DNA from: Monoplex corrugatus
Lineage: Eukaryota > Mollusca > Gastropoda > Littorinimorpha > Ranellidae
DNA length: 64,000 nt
Assembly (NCBI GenBank): GCA_030674185.1
Contig: CM060312.1
Span: 62,207,578-62,271,577 of the forward strand
Direction: 5' to 3'
This document shows, piece after piece, positions 25,245 through 64,000 of the stretch. Under the pieces are notes generated by a model. It saw only the letters and a list, made by a program, of their open reading frames with translations. It was not told the origin of the DNA and searched no databases. The translations under genes and the position numbers were made by a program. Positions within the stretch are counted from its first letter, which is position 1. Each line of letters begins with the position of its first letter.

Positions 25245-26400
25245 GATCACATGAATAAATTCTAGGACCTTGTATCAACAATTACAAGCACAAAAAAAAA
25301 GAAAAAAAAGAAAAGAAATAACACCATGAACAAAAGAAAACAATCGAACAATCACTCTTACAATAATCACTACTTAAGCAGCTTGCACAGCCATAACAAT
25401 TTTAAAACATTTACACCAAACCATTATTTCCACGTCCTGGGCTTCACACAAAAGTTGACTAACATGACAAAAGGTCAACAGTATCGGAAAGGGGCAGAGC
25501 AACAATCAACAGGGCAGAGATCAAATATCTTGAGATTTTGTTTTGCACAAGTTATCTTATTTCATTAAAAAAAAAAAAAAAAAAAAAAAAAATCAGCTGT
25601 CAAATCCTGTATTTCTTTCAAATCCAAATAGTTTTGTCACTATGGCCAAGATGGCCCAACTAACACACCTCAACATAATTTTGTATTGTTGTCCCTACAC
25701 TTCTAGTTCTGCCTATTCATGGTTAATTATATCTTTTTTCTATTAGTATGCAATTTTGATGTCAATTAACTGAGCAGCAATCTGTTCACTATTCCATTCA
25801 AGCTGGTGGGGTGTGTATGTGTGTGTGTGTGGGTGGGGAGGGGGGGGTGGCAGCAGAGTCTAAAGGAATCCAAGCATTGTAACTGTTAACACACCAATTT
25901 TTTTGGTGCAATTTGGGCGAGTTGAATCTTCAAATATTAAATAAAGCCAGACAACAGCAATATTTCATTTGTCAAAACTGCAGAAAAATGTCTAATTCTT
26001 GATAGCAAGTCAAGATTAAGAGCTCACGTTAGAAGCAGTTTAATAAGCATGGGCAATGCATTCCTGTGCTGAGAAATTGAAAATATATATATAATTTGAT
26101 AATTTCAAAAGAACACTAAAAAGCTAAAAAAAAATAAATGGGTAATATATTTAATCTGATCAAATATGCTTAATTGTTGAAACTGGCTCAGAGACAGAAA
26201 AGTGACATTGCTATATATAAATTCATAGCAGCAACATTAATGTAGCTGAACAATTTTTGTTTTTAGATTAAGCACAAAATCAGTAAAAATAAATTTGTTC
26301 ATCAACCCATAATTTTACATCAAAAACATATACACTGTAATAACCATATATGTATGAAATTGTTCCTAATCCTTTATAAGAATGTAATCTTGTAAAAAAA
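25245..26400. other. Unassigned intergenic sequence
   Basis: AT-rich; poly-A of about 25 bp at 25566-25591 and G-rich TGTG at 25805-25850. No gene recognised. Confidence 0.55.
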
Positions 26401-26403
26401 AAA

Positions 26404-26562
<159 letters not shown>

Positions 26563-26689
26563 GAGAGTGACTGAACATAAATAAAAATCAAACCTAAATT
26601 TTACATCAAATACAACTGTACATCAAAATCATTGTCTGTTCTTAACCTCACATAAAACTGTCATCATCTGAAAGGTCTGTGTCACTAAT

Positions 26690-27525
<836 letters not shown>

Positions 27526-27529
27526 AACA

Positions 27530-27640
27530 CTCCCATTTTTATAAACAAACAGGCACACTCCCCTTTTAATAAACAAACACGCACACTCCCATTTTAATAA
27601 ACAAACACGCACACTCCCCTTTTAATAAACAAACAATGTG
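27530..27640 (+). repeat. Tandem repeat, about 31-bp unit, 4 copies
   Basis: Unit CACACTCCCCTTTTAATAAA, CAAACACG; copies alternate CCCC and CCCA before the T run. Confidence 0.85.
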
Positions 27641-28004
27641 AAATATACAGAACAAGATAAGGGTTTCTCCAGTTGTCAGCAACAGTTTACTATAGCATCA
27701 TCATTTATCAGAAGACTATCTATATGAAGAAGCAGCAGAAGCGAAAGCAAAACAATTGCAGCTGTACAGTAATATTAAGTCTCCTAGCTTGTCACTATTG
27801 ATTGAAATCATTCACAAAACCACAAACATCCCATTCCAATTTAACATATATGCAGCCACTACTCTGTTCAGACATATTAATTTCAAGGTACTGCCTAAAT
27901 CTGAAGATATCTGCCCTCAGCAGCCAAACATTCCTGCTCAATCACTTTCCATTCCACACCTCTGTGACCTTAGAAATGGCCTAAACTCAATCTTCATGTA
28001 ATCC

Positions 28005-28180
28005 AAAACAAGTGTGACTGCCCGCGTTCAAGCAAACAGGAACAGGAAAAAAACACGAAAGAAGAATAAGAACTGTTACTGACAAGAATAAGAACGTGTA
28101 TTTAATACAATAGCGCCTGTCTTGTCTTGTTGTATTAAATACGTGTTCTTATTCTTCTTTCGTGTTTTTTTCTGGTTTCA
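28005..28180. repeat. Fold-back repeat FBX, collapsed copy
   Basis: The plus arm AACAAGTGTGACTGCCCGCG, AACACGAAAGAAGAATAAG and GAACGTGTATTTAATACAA is followed directly by the reverse complement (TTGTATTAAATACGTGTTC, TTATTCTTCTTTCGTGTTTT). The inner part of the element is missing. Confidence 0.65.
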
Positions 28181-28492
28181 ATCTTTATGTATTCAAGAGT
28201 TTGGGAAGACTACCAACTCCACTGACCCAAATCATGCCATGAACCATTCTCAAGCAGTGAGAAATATTTGCCTAGATGTCTCTGAATGCAGACAGACTAC
28301 ACAAATCACTTGCTTTCATTGCAAAAGTGATGAAAAATTAACTGTCTCTTGAAAATTGTTAATATCAGTACAGGTAGGTAGTACAAGGCTAATTTAAAAA
28401 TGAAGAGACATAATAAAACATAATTTATAAACTGAATCAATACAAAACTGAACCACAATCAACATTACCACTGCCTTCATATACAACTGATA

Positions 28493-28730
28493 CTATTTTA
28501 GAGTCTGTGCCATTTCATAATCATAATATATCCTGGCATCAGCTTGGCCTGAGAGATACACACACTTGCAGTGTTTGTCAGGAAATTTGAGCAACACCCA
28601 AAATGACACATCCGTAAAGTGGATGAGACCTGACAGTATGCTCCCAGTTTTGTCAATGAGCAAAACCATACTCAAACTTAGTTAGGAGCCAGTCAAGGCT
28701 ATAAAATCCCACAATAATCTTTGAATTGAT
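28493..28730 (-). repeat. SINE S1 body fragment
   Basis: ATAATATATCCTGGCATCAG, TGCAGTGTTTGTCAGGAAAT, TTTGAGCAACACCCAAAATG and ACACATCCGTAAAGTGGATG match the body of the SINE at 30.6-31.1 kb. The head is absent. Confidence 0.6.
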
Positions 28731-28734
28731 GGAG

Positions 28735-29905
28735 GGTAATGTCAACGCTGTGATTCGGTATAACCTGTACGTCTGTGATCCAACAAGCGAACTGGGGTTT
28801 TATACATCAGCACAGACTTACATCTGAGGTGTTCAGGTAGGAAGTTGAAACTGAAGCATCATGGAGAAATGGGGCTTATTACACTGGCACAGACTTGAAT
28901 ATTGAGTGTTAAGATAATAACTTGAAATTTAAGCAGCCATCTTGGACAAAATACTTTAAGCTACGCACTTTGCTACTGTTGTCATAACAATCTGATAATT
29001 TAACACATTTTATTGTTGACACAGTTTTAGTTTTCAATAAAATATTGTATAAATTGGTTGTTGGTTATTCTAAAATGTACTGTTTTAATCTTAAACATAC
29101 AGTACCATACCAGAAAGAGGTTGTTGCTTGCCTTCAAATTTCACTGACGTGACACAAATCTTGGTACGTTGTTGACCCATTTATTACAACACCCAAGACT
29201 TCCAACAAAACTTGCTTTATATTGTTATTATTACTTTTTTCAGTAATCAGTAAACTCGACAATTGAAATTCAACAGCGAACATTTTGCATGTAAAAAAAA
29301 ACAACAACAAAAAACAAACAAAACTCAACATGTTTTCTGCAGCTTTATACGTTTTACATACAGATTTGACAGTGATATCACTCAATATTCATTGTCACAA
29401 AAATGGGCCTGAAATAGGAACATACTTTGGGGTAAAAGGCTCTCATGACACAAAAATAAACAAAAACACACCAGTTCGTGTTTTCACAAGGCATGCAAAA
29501 TTGCTCCAATCAATATCCAGTTTCCTTGAATAGTTACACAACTCCAGTTGATCGTTTTATTGTAAGAACGAATATGACTTTTTGCAGTTTGATCACCAAT
29601 GCATCACTGCATGTCAAAGATACTGCACAATTCAAAATCTCCCACGCACAATGCCTCACACTCACAGCTGTCAAAGCAGTATCCCGCACAGCTGTAAAGT
29701 ACATGCAATTAAAATTCACAACAGCAGTGCACGGTCACACTGGTTAAATCTGAAAACAGATGACCACCTCTTTTTCCTCCCCATTTTCAAGACAGAATTC
29801 TGCACACACTGAACATGATCATTCTGGAAAACTTGTGGGGAAGGTGGGTCACCCATCGCCTGTTGAATAGGCAAACATATTATCATGTAGTCTTTTCCAT
29901 ACAAA
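28735..29905. other. Unassigned intergenic sequence
   Basis: AT-rich, no recognisable gene, RNA or element. Overlapping small ORFs near 29480-29810 show no family resemblance. Confidence 0.55.
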
Positions 29906-30254
29906 GCACACATAAGCATCATTGCTTTTGTGAAATTATAATAGGCACAATCTTATTATAATTTACACAATATCATGCCTAAACGAATATTATCCATCAA
30001 GGAATTTCACTTACTTTTTGTTAGGCCTGATCGGTTCAGCGAACCCTCGTCGCTGACGACGAGGGTTCGCTGAACCGATCAGGCCTAACAAAAAGTAAGT
30101 GAAATTCCTTGATGGATAATATTCGTTTAGGCGTGATATATGTGTAAATTATAATAAGATTGTGCCTATTATAATTTCACAAAACAATGGTCATAAAATT
30201 AAGTAACGCCTATATGGCTGAAACAAGAAAACTCTCAGCATGCACACATAAGCA
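29906..30254. repeat. 13-bp target-site duplication around PAL copy 2
   Basis: GCACACATAAGCA occurs directly on both sides of the palindromic element. The size is longer than for common cut-and-paste DNA transposons (2-10 bp) and within the range made by target-primed retrotransposition. Confidence 0.75.
29919..30241 (-). mobile_element. Palindromic fold-back element PAL, copy 2 (inverted relative to copy 1)
   Basis: Arms 29920-30052 and 30057-30189 are nearly perfect reverse complements around a 4-nt centre CTGA (30053-30056). The unique end (ATGCTGAGAG read from 30241 on the minus strand) is present here on the right, so the copy is in the opposite orientation to copy 1. The flanking direct repeat GCACACATAAGCA is exact over 13 bp (29906-29918 and 30242-30254). 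Confidence 0.82.
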
Positions 30255-30510
30255 ATCCTGATTAAAGAAGTTAGACCTGGCTACAGTTTGTATCCTGAAC
30301 TTTGGGATTCCGAGACAGGTGACACACCCAAGTGGTTACACACTCTTACAAAGTAGGTTAAGCCACAAGTGTCCTAAAAGCAGCTATCAGCACTAATAAT
30401 GTCAAAAACATAAAATCATACGTAAAGATAAAAGTGAAACCAAAAAGAAAATAACAAAAAAGAAAGTAACAAAACCCAGCATCAGAAATCAAGCTACTTC
30501 CAAGCCACCA

Positions 30511-31228
30511 TTAACCCTTTGACTCCCACACCCTATCCACCAGCTACAAAAACTTAAACCTTTGACTTCCTCACCTATCCACCAGCTTCCTGCAAGAAGT
30601 TTTTCTTATTCTTGTTTTTTTTTTAATAGGATCATTGCGCTCAGGGAGGTTACCTTTGTGCTCACCTTTTTTTCCCCCCGTCCCATTTTCTACGCCCCTT
30701 TAATGTCCACAGAAGCTGGAACAGTTTTTACAATGCAATGATAATAATGTCAACGAGGATGATAATCAAGATGATGACTTCCATCAAGGATTGAGACTAT
30801 GTGACAGGGCTGTACTCTACACTTACTATCATAATATATTGTGACGTCAACCAGGCCTGTGAGATACAGACACCTGTGGTGCTGGTCAGAAGATTTGAGC
30901 AACACCCTCAATGATGCATCCGTGAAGTGAATGACACTCGACTGTGTGGTCTGTCTTCCTTATGAGCACACAGCACGCCCAACTCTGGGTAGGAACCGGT
31001 TGGAGACGAAAAATCCCACGAAGATTTGTGAAGGGACTGATGGGGATTCAAACCCACAATCTTCCAGTCGGTAGTCTGTTGCACTAACCACTACATCACA
31101 GCGACTGGTGCTTCCTGCAAGAAGCTGGTGGATTGGGTGAGGGAGTCCAAGAGTTTAGTTTCTGCTTTGCTATCATTGATGATAATGCAGGATGCTAGTG
31201 GACAGGGTGAGGGAGTCAAAAGGGTTAA
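30511..31228. mobile_element. TTAA fold-back element, copy 3, split by a SINE
   Basis: The left half (30511-30599) and right half (31125-31228) together have the same structure as the other copies and are bounded by TTAA. Between them lies a 510-bp SINE flanked by a duplicated 15-mer (GCTTCCTGCAAGAAG) from the centre of the element. Confidence 0.7.
30600..31109 (-). mobile_element. tRNA-derived SINE (family S1), complete copy with target duplication
   Basis: Read on the minus strand, it starts with a tRNA-like head (GTGATGTAGTGGTTAGTGC for box A; TGGGTTTGAATCCC for box B), continues through a body with GGATGCATCATTGAGGGTG-type sequence, and ends in an A-rich tail (AAAAAAAAAACAAG near 30613). 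Exact 15-bp duplications flank it (30585-30599 and 31110-31124). Other, headless pieces of the same body lie at 23560-23880, 28493-28730 and 35488-35570. Confidence 0.75.
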
Positions 31229-32170
31229 ATTCATCCTCTATCCAGTCATATAAAAATATTTCAAGTTTATTTTTTCAAAATATGGATATGCAGAAAAGGA
31301 ATATCACAATTTGAAAAGAAACGTTCACCCAATACACACATGTGGACACACACCATTAAATGGAGGAGGAGGAGGGGAGCCTGAAAAAATTGGAAGAGTC
31401 TGCAGCCACACACACACACACACATATTCAACATAAAACAATGTCAACTAACACATGCTTGATGTATTGCAATTTCCACCTTATGGAACACACACACACA
31501 TGCATGCAAAGAGTGGAATTCAGCCTCAGTGCAACAGGTGTCCATACAGATTCTGATTGCCTGTTAATGCAACATTTCGATGAAGAGACAGAACATAACT
31601 CACAACATCTCTCATATTTTCTTGACAATATTGCTTTTAAAATGTCTACAAATATATATATGTGTGTGTGAACACAATCATCTACAAACACAAAATATGT
31701 TTACACTCACTTGAACTGTTTTATATCTAGAAGAACAATAGTCGACTGTACAAACTGCAATATTCAACCATTTAGTAGGCAGGAAATAAGCCAACCATAA
31801 AATAAATATATAGATTTCTCTTTCTTTGTTTCAGACAAAATCAGCTGCCAATTCATGAATAGAACACTCTATTTACAAAATATGTGATACGACCAGTCTT
31901 AGGGTCTATCCTCCTTTCAGCTACATAAAATTATAACGTTACACTTAAAAAAGGACGCTTTCCAATGCATAAAGCGAAGAGCTATAAAACTTCAATGCAA
32001 ATAGTGGGCAATAAGAGAGTATGCTCAGGTCTGTTCTCACAAAGATGTCCTCCCCTTCTTCCCTTATGCATTGTTTTAATCAAATCAACACATTTTGTTG
32101 TGTTATCTAGTGTGACAGTACATGAACTGTCCTCCACTTGAGACACACTGCCTTCTGATGTGGGCATAGG
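31229..32170 (-). other. Probable 3' UTR of the RSBN1 homologue
   Basis: No ORF with family resemblance lies downstream of the RSBN1 stop. On the minus strand an AATAAA hexamer lies at 31271-31266, about 0.9 kb past the stop, just before the TTAA fold-back element that ends at 31228. It is the first canonical signal I noticed. UTR status rests on position only. Confidence 0.4.
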
Positions 32171-58872
<26,702 letters not shown>

Positions 58873-58947
58873 CTTTACTCTATTTCAGTCAATAACAAAC
58901 ACTCCAAACCACCACGAGACGTACGATTTGATTGGATTGAGGATGAT

Positions 58948-58955
58948 TGACGTCA
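58948..58955. promoter_or_regulatory. CRE (CREB/ATF site)
   Basis: Exact TGACGTCA palindrome in the middle of the divergent promoter, flanked by CCAAT boxes on both sides at 15-30 bp. CREB/ATF next to NF-Y sites is a common arrangement; use of this site is inferred. Confidence 0.6.
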
Positions 58956-59017
58956 TTGAATTTTCCCTTTTTGACCAATCGCATGTGTCTTACAATACGA
59001 AATAGGCGGAAGCTAAC

Positions 59018-59026
59018 GCGCATGCG
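59018..59026. promoter_or_regulatory. NRF-1-like site
   Basis: GCGCATGCG inside CGCGCATGCGAG, which matches the NRF-1 palindrome apart from its outermost bases. It lies 102 bp upstream of the SET start codon and about 145 bp upstream of the RSBN1 start. Confidence 0.55.
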
Positions 59027-59127
59027 AGAGGGAATTGTTCTCAAGTACGCAGACTTTTTGAAACGTGCAGTTTTGCAGGTAGGCACTCGGCTGTTATATT
59101 GACCGATCGATATTTGCACGGACCATA

Positions 59128-64000
<4,873 letters not shown>

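Larger units (their letters stand above)
58873..59127. promoter_or_regulatory. Bidirectional promoter shared by RSBN1 (-) and SET (+)
   Basis: The 255 bp between the two ATGs contain, left to right, ATTGG (an inverted CCAAT box, 58931-58935), a perfect palindromic CRE TGACGTCA (58948-58955), CCAAT (58975-58979) and GCGCATGCG, the core of an NRF-1 site (59018-59026). No TATA box stands at a convincing distance from either gene. This combination is typical of metazoan housekeeping divergent promoters. Transcription start sites cannot be placed from sequence. Confidence 0.75.

Overview
The window looks like a piece of an invertebrate nuclear genome, most probably a mollusc or another lophotrochozoan. 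Two spliced metazoan genes with GT-AG introns of up to about 9.5 kb lie in AT-rich, microsatellite-saturated DNA that is full of LINE, mariner, tRNA-derived SINE and fold-back repeats. The species cannot be named from sequence alone, and the molluscan reading is an inference. There is no bacterial-style operon, CRISPR array or virus.

Right-hand half (about 31-64 kb): two divergent chromatin genes share a short promoter. On the minus strand, an RSBN1/RSBN1L (KDM9, DPY-21-like JmjC) homologue runs from its ATG at 58872 to its stop at 32171 in six exons. The exons keep phase at every junction, except for one frame conflict inside exon 1. On the plus strand, a SET (TAF-I/I2PP2A, NAP-family histone chaperone) homologue starts at 59128. 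Its first two coding exons are present and the rest lies beyond the right edge. The 255 bp between the two start codons carry a perfect CRE, an NRF-1-like site and two CCAAT boxes. The RSBN1 introns hold at least six minisatellites, a decayed LINE, a LINE tail split by a hAT-like insertion, TTAA-flanked fold-back elements and paired 0.5-0.6 kb repeats.

Left-hand half (1-31 kb): no complete gene is recognisable. It contains long CA/TG/GA tracts, a LINE 3' fragment, a dead mariner transposase, a tandem array of tRNA-Met-like units, and a degenerate retroelement ORF within which a 1.2-kb minisatellite has expanded. It also holds palindromic repeat families and one possible first exon of an unknown minus-strand gene at 13.8-13.9 kb.

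The most interesting non-genic signals are these: (1) two copies of a roughly 320-bp near-perfect palindromic element flanked by 12-13-bp direct repeats; (2) the minisatellite that arose from a retroelement coding motif; (3) a fold-back family whose loop is inverted between copies; (4) a TTAA fold-back element split by a SINE with a 15-bp target duplication. All calls come from reading the sequence; no database search was possible.
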